Below the pieces are notes generated by a model. That model worked only from the letters and a program-made list of their open reading frames with translations, searched no databases and was not told the origin of the DNA. A stretch of DNA of 64,000 nucleotides from CALINF01 sp039990395 (GTDB lineage Bacteria; Pseudomonadota; Gammaproteobacteria; Pseudomonadales; Halieaceae), in assembly GCA_039990395.1 (NCBI GenBank), contig JBDXFZ010000008.1, forward strand, positions 7,110-71,109. The letters run 5' to 3'. Positions 18,461-28,729 of the stretch are shown here, in pieces (position 1 is the stretch's first letter; each line of letters starts with the position of its first letter). Both the position numbers and the translations under genes were made by a program.

Positions 18461-20956
18461 ATGCATTATCATCCGCGTTTCCTGACAAGAATGCATCTCC
18501 TGCTGATGAGACTGGCCTCGCAACACCCACACCATAGGCGACTAAAAGTGCTCCGCCAGTTCGTGCTTGCCAGCGCGCTTGTCAGTTCTATATCGGTTTC
18601 GGCGCAGGAAAACACTGAAATCACACCTACCACAGTCGATCACACAACCTCGTCGATCGCACCGCCCAATCCACAACCCTATGTCCGCAGCGAGATGGAT
18701 TGGGTAAGCGAACACCAAGTCCCCAGCGAACTCAGAGACGAACGCTGCGAGAACTGTAAGGGCCGCTACATCGACCCCTTGGCTGGTGCCGATGAAGGCG
18801 TTTCCATAGACGAATCAGACATCAACGCCACGGCAACGTCTACCGAATTACAAGGTGATACGGTACTACTGACTGGCGGTGTGCAGGTCACCCAAGGTTA
18901 CCGGCAGCTAAAGGGCGACTCTGCCACTATTAATCGCACCACGGGCTCTGGCACGCTCGAAGGCAATATCACGATAAGAGAGCCTGGCTTGTTGCTGCAT
19001 GGCAACAAGGCGGACTACACATCGGAAACCGGCGAAGCCTCGGTAGAGGGCAGCCAGTATGTACTGCACGAGCAACACCTGCACGGCAGCGCAGATGCAT
19101 TGCAGCGCGACGCAGCTGGCCTGATTCATATTGTCAACGGCAGCATGAGCTACTGCTCACCTGAAGATGAACAGTGGATGATGCGGGCCGACGAGATTGA
19201 GCTGAATATAGAAGACGGCGTAGGTACCGCGCGAGGTGCCAAGTTCGATATAGCTGGGGTGCCTGTGCTGTATTCACCCTGGCTACGTTTCCCGCTAGAT
19301 GATCGTCGAAAAACAGGCTTTTTATGGCCAGATATCGGCAGCGACACCCGCGGGGGCCTCGACGTGGCAGTTCCGATCTACTACAACGCGGCCGAAAACT
19401 ATGATCTGCTATATACGCCGCGCTACATACAAGAACGAGGCATCAATCATGAGGCCTACGCGCGGTATTTGGGCCCTCTCATCGGGCAGTGGAGCTTTGC
19501 CGGCGCCTTCCTTGCCAGCGATGATCGCCTGGAGGACGACATACCCGATCTTGACGATTATGACCGCTGGCTCACCGGCGTAAACCACAACGGGCTTTTT
19601 AAGCGGCGCTGGCGTACCAGGGTCGACTACACCAAAGTATCAGACGTGGATTACCTGAAGGATTTGGACTCCTCCAGCCTCGAATCCAAACGCCAAACCA
19701 GCCTGCTGCAGCTCGGCTCAGTAGACTATTTGGGCGACAAGTGGCTCGTAGGAATGGACGTGCAGCAGTTCCAGACACTGGCCGACGATATTCGCGAAGA
19801 CTACAAAAAGCTTCCCCAGATCACGGCGTCATATCGTAGCGACAAAACACCGTTCCAGTTTAGTCCTATTGCCCAGCTGCAGTACTCCAACTTCGACGCA
19901 GATGTCCCCTCCAGAGTCACCGGGCAGCGCGTGTACGGCGAGCTTGGAGTTTCTTATCCCATGGAATGGGACTACGGGTTTCTGCGTCCTACAACCAAGT
20001 ATCGCCAGTTAGCGTACTCGCTGGATGAGAGCACGTCCTTCACCGAGGACGCTCCCACCGCGGGCGTTGCTGTAGCCGCCATCGATAGCGGCCTGTTTTT
20101 TGAACGCAGTACCTCATTTGCAGGAGAGCGTCTGCTGCAGACGCTCGAGCCCCGCTTATTTTACTTATACAGCGAATACGAAGAACAAAAAGACCAGCCA
20201 GACTTCGACACCGCCGAACTAACCTTCAGCTACAACCAGCTATTCCGCCAAACTCGATTTTCTGGCCGCGATCGACTCGACGACGCCAATCAGGCATCTA
20301 TGGGTATTACGACCCGCTTTATCAATGAAGAAGATGGGCAGGAGCAGTTCAGCGCCAGCTTGGGCCAGATCGTCTATTTCGACGATCGAAAAGTGCGCTT
20401 AAAACCCTCGAGCGCGCCACTGGACGACTCGAAATCAGAAGTCGCCGGTGAACTGAACTTCTCCCCCAACGAGCGCTTATCGTTGCGCTCGAATCTGCAA
20501 TGGGAGATCGATACTGGCAAAGTCAACGCTGGCAACCTGAACGTGAACTATCAGCAAGACAACGGCGGCGTATACAACTTCGGCTATTCTTATCGCAGAC
20601 CACAAACGATCACAGCGACCCGAGACATTACTGAACAGGCTACTGTGTCAACCTACCTGCCTATGGGGCGTCAATGGAGCTTTTTTGCCTCCATGTCTTA
20701 CAGTATCAAAGCAGAACGAAGCGTAGAAGATATGTTCGGGTTGGAATATGATACCTGCTGCTGGATGGTGCGCTTGTTGCACCTCCGCTACTACGATACC
20801 GTCCCCGGCAAGACCATCGACTTCAATAATCCCGACCTGGAGCAGGAACATTCTACGCAGTTTCAGATCGTACTTAAGGGCATGGGTGGATATGGCAACC
20901 GTGTAGGCGGCTTGATGGAAGATATGATTAGAGGTTTCGAAGATCGTGAGTATTAA
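18461..20956 (+). CDS. lptD: LPS-assembly outer membrane protein LptD
   Basis: Inserts lipopolysaccharide into the outer leaflet of the outer membrane together with LptE. The 831-aa protein has a basic, Arg/His-rich N-terminal leader, then a periplasmic OstA/LptA-like domain (about residues 120-270) and a large beta-barrel. Cysteine pairs needed for disulfide-controlled assembly are visible: CENC near residue 100 and the adjacent pair in YDTCCWMV near residue 763. This fits the neighbouring surA chaperone, and DsbD at the window start supplies periplasmic thiol chemistry. The surA start lies 11 nt inside its 3' end. Confidence 0.93.
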   Translation: MHYHPRFLTRMHLLLMRLASQHPHHRRLKVLRQFVLASALVSSISVSAQENTEITPTTVDHTTSSIAPPNPQPYVRSEMDWVSEHQVPSELRDERCENCKGRYIDPLAGADEGVSIDESDINATATSTELQGDTVLLTGGVQVTQGYRQLKGDSATINRTTGSGTLEGNITIREPGLLLHGNKADYTSETGEASVEGSQYVLHEQHLHGSADALQRDAAGLIHIVNGSMSYCSPEDEQWMMRADEIELNIEDGVGTARGAKFDIAGVPVLYSPWLRFPLDDRRKTGFLWPDIGSDTRGGLDVAVPIYYNAAENYDLLYTPRYIQERGINHEAYARYLGPLIGQWSFAGAFLASDDRLEDDIPDLDDYDRWLTGVNHNGLFKRRWRTRVDYTKVSDVDYLKDLDSSSLESKRQTSLLQLGSVDYLGDKWLVGMDVQQFQTLADDIREDYKKLPQITASYRSDKTPFQFSPIAQLQYSNFDADVPSRVTGQRVYGELGVSYPMEWDYGFLRPTTKYRQLAYSLDESTSFTEDAPTAGVAVAAIDSGLFFERSTSFAGERLLQTLEPRLFYLYSEYEEQKDQPDFDTAELTFSYNQLFRQTRFSGRDRLDDANQASMGITTRFINEEDGQEQFSASLGQIVYFDDRKVRLKPSSAPLDDSKSEVAGELNFSPNERLSLRSNLQWEIDTGKVNAGNLNVNYQQDNGGVYNFGYSYRRPQTITATRDITEQATVSTYLPMGRQWSFFASMSYSIKAERSVEDMFGLEYDTCCWMVRLLHLRYYDTVPGKTIDFNNPDLEQEHSTQFQIVLKGMGGYGNRVGGLMEDMIRGFEDREY

Positions 20957-22220
20957 ACAGCTGCTAAGCGCAGCAACAATGATCGCAGCCATCAGCTGGC
21001 TGCCTGTCTCCCACTCCGCCACCGAAGTACTGGATCAGGTAGTGGCTATCGTAGATGACGATGTGATCATGGCCAGCGAACTCCGCGAGCGATTGAGTAG
21101 CGTAACCAAAGCCATGGAGGCTCGCGGTGGAGAAATGCCCCCTGAGGACACCATCATACGCGATACGCTGGACCGCCTGATTCTGGAGAGCATTCAGGTG
21201 CAGTTAGGCTATCGTGTGGGTGTGCGTATATCAGATCAGCAGTTAAACAGCTCTATGGAGCGCATCGCCGCCCAGAATAATATGTCACTGGAGCAATTCA
21301 GGCAGGCCCTGGAATCCGAGGGGCAGTCGTATAACCGTATGCGGGCTAATGTGCGCAGAGAATTGGTTATCCAGCGAGTACAAGGTGGCAACGTCAACCA
21401 GCGGGTGCAAATTTCTGATCAGGAAGTTGATAACTTTCTCACCACCGAGGAAGGACTGAAGTACACACAACCTGAGTATCGAATGATGCAGGCACTATTG
21501 GCCGTATCGCCCGATGAGAGTTCAGAGGAAGTGGCCAGCAAAGAAGCCTATGTTGATCGTTTGTTGGCGCGCATCCAGGCCGGCGAAGGTTACGACGTGG
21601 TACTGAGCTCTGCCAGTCGCTACCCGTTCTCGGGTGGTGATCTTGGATGGCGCTCCGCTGAAGACCTGCCCAGCATGTTCAGCGACGTCGCACCCACTCT
21701 GAAGCGGGGCGAAACCGGCAAAGTTCGCAGCGCCAGCGGCTTCCATCTGGTTTTCATGGGCGATGTGCGCGGTGGCGCAGAGATTGTGGCGCAAACTGAG
21801 GCCAGCCATATCTTGATCAAGTCCTCCGAGATTATGACCGACAACCAAGCTAAAGAATTGATCACTGATATCCGACGCCGTGCGGTTAATGGTGAGGACT
21901 TTGCCGAGCTGGCCAAGCAGTATTCAGAAGATATTGGCTCAGCTCAGGAAGGTGGTTCGCTTGGCTGGACCATGCGGGGCCAGATGGTACCGGAATTTGA
22001 CAACATGATGGACGCTACTGCCGTCGACGAAATTTCCGAGCCGTTTCGCACCCAGTTTGGCTACCACATTATCAAGGTGGAAGGCCGCCGCGATGAGGAC
22101 GTCACCGACACGGCACGGCGTGCGAAGGCGATGGAATACCTGCACGGCCGCAAGTATCAGGAAGAGCTCGATGCGTGGCTGCGCAAAATTCGCGACGAAG
22201 CTTTCATCGATATCAAATAA
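20946..22220 (+). CDS. surA: Periplasmic chaperone / peptidyl-prolyl isomerase SurA
   Basis: Chaperone for outer-membrane proteins including LptD. It starts at GTG 20946, inside the end of lptD. The 424-aa protein has a signal peptide (residues 1-25), an N-terminal chaperone domain (LDQVVAIVDDDVIMASELRERL) and two parvulin domains. The second is better preserved, with ASHILIKS, SEDIGSAQEGGSLGWTMRGQMVPEF and FGYHIIKVEGRR. The first is shorter and more divergent (YPFSGGDLGWRSAEDLP). Confidence 0.94.
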   Translation: MSIKQLLSAATMIAAISWLPVSHSATEVLDQVVAIVDDDVIMASELRERLSSVTKAMEARGGEMPPEDTIIRDTLDRLILESIQVQLGYRVGVRISDQQLNSSMERIAAQNNMSLEQFRQALESEGQSYNRMRANVRRELVIQRVQGGNVNQRVQISDQEVDNFLTTEEGLKYTQPEYRMMQALLAVSPDESSEEVASKEAYVDRLLARIQAGEGYDVVLSSASRYPFSGGDLGWRSAEDLPSMFSDVAPTLKRGETGKVRSASGFHLVFMGDVRGGAEIVAQTEASHILIKSSEIMTDNQAKELITDIRRRAVNGEDFAELAKQYSEDIGSAQEGGSLGWTMRGQMVPEFDNMMDATAVDEISEPFRTQFGYHIIKVEGRRDEDVTDTARRAKAMEYLHGRKYQEELDAWLRKIRDEAFIDIK

Positions 22221-22231
22221 CAGATGAGCTA

Positions 22232-23206
22232 ATGGCCATCCCAAGAATAGCCATTACCACCGGTGAACCTGCCGGTATTGGGCCAGACATTACGATCATG
22301 GCAGCCCAACGAGATTGGAATGCACAGCTCGTGGCGATCGGCAGTATCGAGCTGCTGCGCGAGCGCGCAGACGCGCTTAAACTCCCCTTGTCTATCATGC
22401 CGTTTGACGAGGCAATTCCCGCAAAGGCACATCGTGCAGGTGAGTTACACGTTCTGCGCATTGAAGTGCAAGAGCCCGTACAGGCGGGCACGCTTAATCC
22501 GCGCAACGCCAACTATGTACTCAATACATTAAAACAAGCCGTATCGGGCTGTGCCAATCGCACCTTCAGCGCAATGGTAACGGCTCCGCTCCAGAAATCT
22601 GTGATTAACGATGCGGGTATTCCTTTTAGCGGTCACACCGAGTTTCTGGCGGAGAAAACTGACACCCCGCGCGTAGTGATGATGCTGGCAAGCGGCGATA
22701 TGAGAGTAGCGCTGGCCACTACGCACTTACCTCTGGCAGCGGTTCCTGATGCGATTACTCCCGAGCTGCTCACTGACACATTGACAATATTGCATCAAGA
22801 CCTGATCAATCGCTTTGGTATTTCAAACCCGCGCATAGCGGTTCTCGGACTGAACCCACACGCCGGCGAAGGTGGGCATCTGGGGTTGGAAGAGATCAAC
22901 GTGATAACACCTACTATCGCAAAACTTAGAGAGCAGGGGCTGAACCTCACTGATCCGCTACCGGCAGACACGGCGTTCAACCGCAAGGTGCTCAACACGG
23001 TGGACGCCGTTTTTGCGATGTATCACGATCAGGGTCTACCTGTTTTGAAATATGCAGGATTTGGCAATGCCGTAAATGTAACGTTGGGATTGCCCATTGT
23101 GCGCACCTCGGTGGATCACGGTACAGCGCTGGACCTTGCAGGTACCGGTAAGGTCGACTCGGGCAGCCTGATTGCAGCGATAGAACTGGCGGTCGCGCTC
23201 AGCTGA
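22232..23206 (+). CDS. pdxA: 4-hydroxythreonine-4-phosphate dehydrogenase
   Basis: Oxidises 4-phospho-hydroxythreonine in the DXP-dependent route to pyridoxal phosphate. I start at ATG 22232 (MAIPRIAITTGEPAGIGPDI), which matches the family; the longer frame runs into surA. The 324-aa protein has the metal-binding His motifs FSGHTEFLAE and MYHDQGLPVLKY, plus LGLNPHAGEGGHLG. In relatives ksgA follows directly; here a 6-kb insertion of glycan genes separates them. Confidence 0.95.
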   Translation: MAIPRIAITTGEPAGIGPDITIMAAQRDWNAQLVAIGSIELLRERADALKLPLSIMPFDEAIPAKAHRAGELHVLRIEVQEPVQAGTLNPRNANYVLNTLKQAVSGCANRTFSAMVTAPLQKSVINDAGIPFSGHTEFLAEKTDTPRVVMMLASGDMRVALATTHLPLAAVPDAITPELLTDTLTILHQDLINRFGISNPRIAVLGLNPHAGEGGHLGLEEINVITPTIAKLREQGLNLTDPLPADTAFNRKVLNTVDAVFAMYHDQGLPVLKYAGFGNAVNVTLGLPIVRTSVDHGTALDLAGTGKVDSGSLIAAIELAVALS

Positions 23207-23354
23207 CCTGATCGCCTATAGCACTTCCGATGATATTGGGCCGCCCGATCCTGGGCCAGGCCATTGGTTTGAACCAAAGTCTCCCATTCCTTTGGTTTAC
23301 ACAGACACTCTCCGCTCTTAAAATTGAGCATTCCCGCAACTCTTCAGGCGCCCC

Positions 23355-25289
23355 ATGGCGGACGATTCACGTTTTACCTTTTCCATAACGCCGCCAAGTG
23401 GCGCGCCTTCATCCGGTGCAGGAACATCAAGCGACGGATCGTCAGGCTCAGGCTCAAGTGCAGATGCTGAGCTGTATGCGTTCACCGGCTGCGAACTCAT
23501 TGATCAGGGTGATGGCACTACCCTGATCGTCAATCGCAACGCGGGTGGGAATGAGTCTGAAATGCGTGTACAGAGCCCCGTTGCCACAGCACTCACTTAC
23601 TGCGGTACCTTCCAGACGCTGAAGCAGCATGCCAACATGCTGGCCAATACGCTTCCGCCACTACAAGGGCAAGCAGACAACGTGCTGGCCGTACTCACCA
23701 GTGTGAAAGATGGCGGCATGATGCTTAGCGGCAAGGACATCATTGCAACACTCACCAAAGAGCAGGAGGCTCCAACCCCGCTCGCTCCCACACGTGTTTT
23801 TATTATCACCTGTGACCGACCTGCTGCGGTTGAGCGCCTGCTGGAATCAACCTTGAGGGCCGGCAACCTGCTTAGCCACGACGCCCTATTCTTGATAGAC
23901 GATTCCCGAGATACCGATAACGCCAACCAGAACCGGGAGCTCGTCAGTCGATTCAGCCGCAACAGTGCCAAGCCCATGCTCTATGTCGGTGCTGATGCTC
24001 AGCAGACTATTCTCGATGAGATCATAGAATCTGCGCCCGAAACCGAAGCCAGCATACGTTTTCTGATCGATCGCCAGCGCTGGGCGGCGCAGCCCTCATA
24101 TGGATTGGCACGGAATCTGTGCTTGCTGCTGTCGGTAGGCTACCGGGCCATCGTGATAGACGACGATGCATTGTGTGAAGGCGTGCGCTCGCCGCTAAAG
24201 CGGCCAGGGTTGGTCTTTGGTAGCGGAAATACTCGCGAAGCCAGCTTTTACGCTAGTGAACAAGAAATGCTGACTAGCCAGGTTGAAAGAATCACCGACC
24301 CCCTGGCAGAGCAGGCTCGGCACCTCGGCAGGACCTTGCCAGATGCACTTCAAAAATTACAACACAACCCGATTACACAAGCAGCTTTGCGGGGCGCCAA
24401 CGCTGCATTTTTGGTATCCCTCACCAGTGACTCTCCTGTGCTAATCACCCAGTGTGGCTCATTGGGCGATCCCGGCACCGCCGATAGTCACTGGGTAGTT
24501 AATCTCGACCTGGCATCACAGGACCGGCTGCTGGATAGTGCTGGCGGATTGAGCGCTGCACTAGAGAATCGTCATTCCTGGTTGGGGTATCCGCAACCAA
24601 CCATCTGTAAAACAGCGATTATGTCGCAGCTAACCGGGCTCGATAACAGCCAGTTATTACCACCCTACTTTCCCGCTTTTCGCAGTGAAGATGCGTTGTT
24701 CTCGATGATGGTGGCGTATCTTCATCCCGATTCTGCCGTAGTAAATGCCGACTGGGCGATCTTGCACCTGCCACTGGAAAATCGTGGCGATCGCGGAATG
24801 AAAGCGCCGTTCCCCGCTCGTATCAGCCTGGCGTTGCTGGCCAGAGTGGTGGCAGAGTCGATCGACAGCTCAAGTCGTGAGACACCCGATACCCTTTTGC
24901 AATCACTCTCAGCGCTTTTTACTGAGCTTGGCGACAAGACCCCTGAAGATCTCCTTGAGCTGGTTAAACAAACGCTTACGGCACAATGGGTGCAGCAAGC
25001 GCAGACGCTTTCACGCCAGAAGCAACTTGCACCGCAATTACACAGTAGAAACTGGGACTTGTATTTGCAGCGCGGCCTTCAGGAGCTGAACGATGCCATT
25101 AACGAAGCGTCAGTCTCTGCGTGGTTACCACAATCGGCGGATACAACCGCTACGCAAGCGCAGCTGATGGAGATGGCTGGTAATGCTTGCACAAGCTACG
25201 CACAGGCGCTCGCCAGTTGGACCACGATCCGCGATGTAGCCAGTAACATCAGTGCGAAGCTTATCGACAACGGCAGCTTAAATGCCTGA
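23355..25289 (+). CDS. Glycosyltransferase-like protein, 644 aa, function unknown
   Basis: No confident family assignment. Residues 10-38 are rich in Ser/Gly/Ala/Pro. Residues about 40-120 (GCELIDQGDGTTLIVNRNAG and following helices ending GGMMLS) vaguely resemble a PqqD-type small winged helix. From residue 146, TRVFIITCDRPAAVERLLES looks like the first strand and helix of a GT-A nucleotide-sugar fold, and AIVIDDDALCEG near residue 268 resembles its DxD metal site. The C-terminal half is mainly helical. There is no signal peptide or membrane segment. Its neighbours, a broken membrane protein and an ABC glycan exporter, suggest it modifies a surface glycan or a glycoprotein. Confidence 0.5.
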   Translation: MADDSRFTFSITPPSGAPSSGAGTSSDGSSGSGSSADAELYAFTGCELIDQGDGTTLIVNRNAGGNESEMRVQSPVATALTYCGTFQTLKQHANMLANTLPPLQGQADNVLAVLTSVKDGGMMLSGKDIIATLTKEQEAPTPLAPTRVFIITCDRPAAVERLLESTLRAGNLLSHDALFLIDDSRDTDNANQNRELVSRFSRNSAKPMLYVGADAQQTILDEIIESAPETEASIRFLIDRQRWAAQPSYGLARNLCLLLSVGYRAIVIDDDALCEGVRSPLKRPGLVFGSGNTREASFYASEQEMLTSQVERITDPLAEQARHLGRTLPDALQKLQHNPITQAALRGANAAFLVSLTSDSPVLITQCGSLGDPGTADSHWVVNLDLASQDRLLDSAGGLSAALENRHSWLGYPQPTICKTAIMSQLTGLDNSQLLPPYFPAFRSEDALFSMMVAYLHPDSAVVNADWAILHLPLENRGDRGMKAPFPARISLALLARVVAESIDSSSRETPDTLLQSLSALFTELGDKTPEDLLELVKQTLTAQWVQQAQTLSRQKQLAPQLHSRNWDLYLQRGLQELNDAINEASVSAWLPQSADTTATQAQLMEMAGNACTSYAQALASWTTIRDVASNISAKLIDNGSLNA

Positions 25290-25322
25290 TCAAACAGCAG
25301 TATCAGCACCAGTATCACAATC

Positions 25323-27951
25323 GTGACTGCCTATCTAACCTTGCTGCTGGGATTACTATTACCTTAGCTGGTTGGGTTTATCTGGCTTCGCGCGCTTGAA
25401 CGAATTTTTAGACCGGGCGCGCAATCGCAACTGGCAGCTCAACTCGGCTACGGCTTTTTTGTTGGCTACGCCATCCTGTTTGGCTGCATGCACTTAGCCG
25501 ATCAGTTAAGTGCTCTTTCGTATTGGCCCATTGTGTTTGCGCTAGCGATACTCGCGATCGCCGGCGCAGCTGCGGGTACACTGCTGGGCTCAACTAGCCA
25601 CGCGTCTGGTACCCCACTATCACAAGAAACATTCGCCAAACATCACTGGCTATTTTGGCTGTTGCTTGGGCTAATCTGTGTACATCTTTTGCTGAACGCC
25701 TGGGAGGTTTTTTATCGCCCGGTGTATGCCTGGGACGCATGGACTACGTGGATCTACCGCGCCAAGGTCTGGTTTTTTAGTGGCGATATTTATCAGCTAG
25801 CGTCCGCCCAGGGAATGGCTAGCAGACCCTGAAGGCGCAACGCACGCCATACCCGCCTATAGATACCCCACGTTCCCCTCCGTGATTCCGCTGTGGGCCG
25901 TGATCAGCGTTGGCCACTGGAGCGACACGCTGGTTAACACCCCCGTGATTGGCTGCGGAATTGCCCTTGCGCTTGCTCTGTATGGTGCATGCCGTGACGA
26001 GAGGCTTTCCTCTACGTTTGCGATGGCCGCCGCGTACGCACTGATCTCACTCCCAATCATCGGCGCGCACATATCACTGGCGGGCTACGCCGACATCTGG
26101 ATGGCGGGCTTCACTGGCTTGGGATTAGTGGCACTACTGCGCGGGCTGATTCACTCCTCTACCTTTAACACTATTGTGGGCTTCTCATTGCTTACGATAG
26201 GTATCTGCCTGAAGTACGAAGGTCTCGCATGGCTGATGATCGGCGTGGCGCTGACGACCATCACACTGATGGCCGGCAAGCGGCCAATGCGTCTGGCGAT
26301 GGCGTTAGCTCTGGTGGCCTTTCTGGTCGCCATTGCCCTGGGCGTTACCTCCTTCGAGCTGCCTGCGTTAGGTGTACTGGGAATCAAGGATAGCTTTCTG
26401 TATGTGCCGGGCCTTGGGAGATACGAGCTGGTTACCTATAACGTGCTGCCAATCTACGCAGAGAGCTTTTTTGCACGCAGCAGCTGGCATCTGCTTTTTT
26501 CACTAACGGTTCTTGCTCTGATTGGACTTCCATTTACTCGCAACAGACGCACAGCCGGCATTTTGTTCCTTTTTTATCTACTGTTCGCCGCGAGTCAGAT
26601 GCTGATATTTGGCGCAACCGAGAAAGGCAAGTTCGCCGAGTTAAATACGGCAGTGAACCGACTCATTATTCATTTCTTGCCAGCGTTGATTTTTGCTGTT
26701 GTCTTAATAGGCCACCAGTTAGCCAAGCAGTAGCGCTCCAAGCTAGGGGCGGAGAGTGGCGAAGAGAGTGGCGAAGAGAGTGATACCGCGATCAATCCAG
26801 CGACCGTTCTTGCACCGTTTGGTTCGATAGTTGTTGTGATAGCTGGTGTTTGGATCTTTACCAGCCTAACCACAGCCCCAGCATCGAACAACAGTTCAGC
26901 CCTACCCGAGTCGATCTCTTTTCAGCCACAAAATTTTGCGCCCATGATGGGTGGAGGCAGGCTCGAGGCTGGGTCACTCGTGATCAATCGTTTTGATCGT
27001 GGTATGGCAATTGCCTCAGTAGCGCCCATTGAATTAGATACCCAGCACTACCCCGCGCTGAGCTACGACCTGAATATAGAAGGAAGCAACACGGCGATGT
27101 TCTTCTGGCGCAATGCAGATACGCCTGAAGAGATACAGATGACATTGATAGACCCACCGGGCAATAGCACACTCTTTCTGGCCGACAACGCGCAGTGGGG
27201 TAAGCAGATTATCGAGCTGGGTTTGATCGCCTATGGAGTGGAAGGCGATACCTATCGTTTATCTGAGCTGTCACTTAAAACCTGGGGTGGCAGCGAAAAG
27301 ATCGAATTGATGGTGGATGACTGGCTCACTTATGAGCCTTTTACCCATAAGTTCATCAACTGGATATACGGAGGGCGGAATCTACAGCTGATCCATCTAA
27401 TCTTGGTGTTATCACTTGCACTCGCACTTTTACTTTTAGGCTTGGCGCTTTTTGCGAGCATAAGAAAAAAGGAAAAGAACGATACAACGCCTATGAGTCT
27501 ACTGGTGCTAGTGCTGGTGCTCTGGTTTGTGGCTGATGCAGTGTGGCTTAAGAACCGACTGATACAGTCATACGACACCAAAGATGTGTACGGCGATCGC
27601 ATAGACCCCAAACGCAACGAACGTGCCAACGAAGGCTTCCTCTTTCAAGGCGTAGCCGCCGCCATTGAGCCATTCATTAGTCAATCAGACGAAATACTGG
27701 TGCTGCCGCAGACTGAGCGCATGTGGTTTGAAGCAGCAAGATTGAAACTACAACTTGCGCCAATTGAAGCGGTCGCGGATTCCTCGGGCATTCGGGCAAT
27801 ACCAAAGGGCTGGCAAGAACCCATACTGATTGTTAAAGATGCCAGACAGAGTAGAGAGGGGTTACTTGAACAAGCCTCGAAGAGGAGCCAAATCGAGTTC
27901 AGTATCCGTTACGAAGATGAGCACATCATGTTGCTAAAGCCTGCCAGGTAA
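25323..27951 (+). pseudogene. Broken polytopic membrane protein, probable membrane glycosyltransferase
   Basis: One long reading frame interrupted three times. From GTG 25323 it runs VTAYLTLLLGLLLP, hits TAG at 25365, continues in frame to about 25820, shifts by one base (after GMA, resuming DPEGATHAIPAYRYP), then runs open to TAG at 26731. It continues in the same frame without a plausible new start to 27951. The hydrophobic part has many helices and charged loops with WDAWTTWIYRAKVWF, as in GT39/GT83-like membrane glycosyltransferases. The last 400 codons encode a beta-rich extracytoplasmic domain plus two further helices. TAG is an ordinary stop elsewhere in the window, so recoding is unlikely. 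Assembly error is possible. Confidence 0.7.
26752..26781 (+). repeat. 12-bp tandem repeat (2.5 copies)
   Basis: GAGAGTGGCGAA occurs twice in tandem, followed by a partial third copy. It encodes an in-frame Glu-Ser-Gly-Glu repeat just after the internal TAG of the broken membrane-protein gene. Confidence 0.85.
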
Positions 27952-28012
27952 GCCGGCTCAACAACCGGTATCGCCTGCTGCCAACAGCCCTCGGTTGGAA
28001 CCAAGAATCTCT

Positions 28013-28729
28013 CTAGTTAACAACCCTCAGAGATTCGCGATACTGGGCAACCACTTCTGCGGGCTCACCCTCTGCAGCAATACGCCCTTCGTCCAGCCAA
28101 ATCACGCGGTTACATAAGTTACGGACGTGCTCGTCGGTATGAGACACAAACACAACGGTTTGCTGGCCGCCTATTCGTTCCTTCATGGCCGCTTGGGCTT
28201 TGACCCGAAACTCTGCATCACCCACGCTGAGGATCTCATCAATCAACAGAATATCCACGTGCGTCATAAGCGCAGTGGTAAAGCCCAGCCTGGCTCGCAT
28301 GCCCGCAGAATAAGTTTTTACGGGCTCCTCAAAAGACTCCCCTATCTCGGCAAACGCCTTGATGTCCTCGAGAAAACCGATGGCCTCCCGCTCTGTGGCG
28401 CCTTGCAGTACTGCCGAGAGTATCGCATTGTCGCGCCCACTCAGTTCAGGTTGAAACCCCAAACCCAACGACAGCAAAGAGGCTGTTGCACCGGGTCGAG
28501 TTAGAACCTGGCCACTAGTAGGCGCCAGAATGTTCGCCATTATGCGCAAACTGGTTGTTTTACCCACACCGTTGCGGCCAATAATACCCAGTGTTTCGTT
28601 TTCATACAGTTTGAACGACACATCATTCAAAACATGGTGCACACCATGATCAAACGTGCCTTTACTGGTGCGAAAGTCCAGTGAGACATTCTTGAGTTCC
28701 AGCATCAGTTTTTTATTGGACGCGCTCAT
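28013..28729 (-). CDS. ABC transporter ATP-binding protein for glycan export (KpsT/Wzt-like)
   Basis: Cytoplasmic ATPase that powers export of a polysaccharide or teichoic-acid-type polymer through an ABC-2 permease. The 238-aa protein has Walker A GRNGVGKTT (about residue 50), the signature YSAGMRARLGF (near 146), Walker B ILLIDEILSVGD and an H-loop VFVSHTDEHV. It ends at about 238 residues, so it lacks the C-terminal carbohydrate-binding domain of Wzt O-antigen ATPases and looks more like KpsT. It overlaps the permease gene by one nucleotide. Confidence 0.9.
   Translation of the reverse strand: MSASNKKLMLELKNVSLDFRTSKGTFDHGVHHVLNDVSFKLYENETLGIIGRNGVGKTTSLRIMANILAPTSGQVLTRPGATASLLSLGLGFQPELSGRDNAILSAVLQGATEREAIGFLEDIKAFAEIGESFEEPVKTYSAGMRARLGFTTALMTHVDILLIDEILSVGDAEFRVKAQAAMKERIGGQQTVVFVSHTDEHVRNLCNRVIWLDEGRIAAEGEPAEVVAQYRESLRVVN

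Noticed and set aside
25323..27951. Amber codon recoding (TAG read as an amino acid)
   Set aside because: TAG ends aroQ, accB, accC, prmA and others here, and there is also a frameshift in the same gene, so decay or error is simpler.
26836..27951. A separate gene starting at GTG 26836
   Set aside because: The start falls inside a membrane helix, has no ribosome site, and the frame is open straight back to the TAG at 26731.
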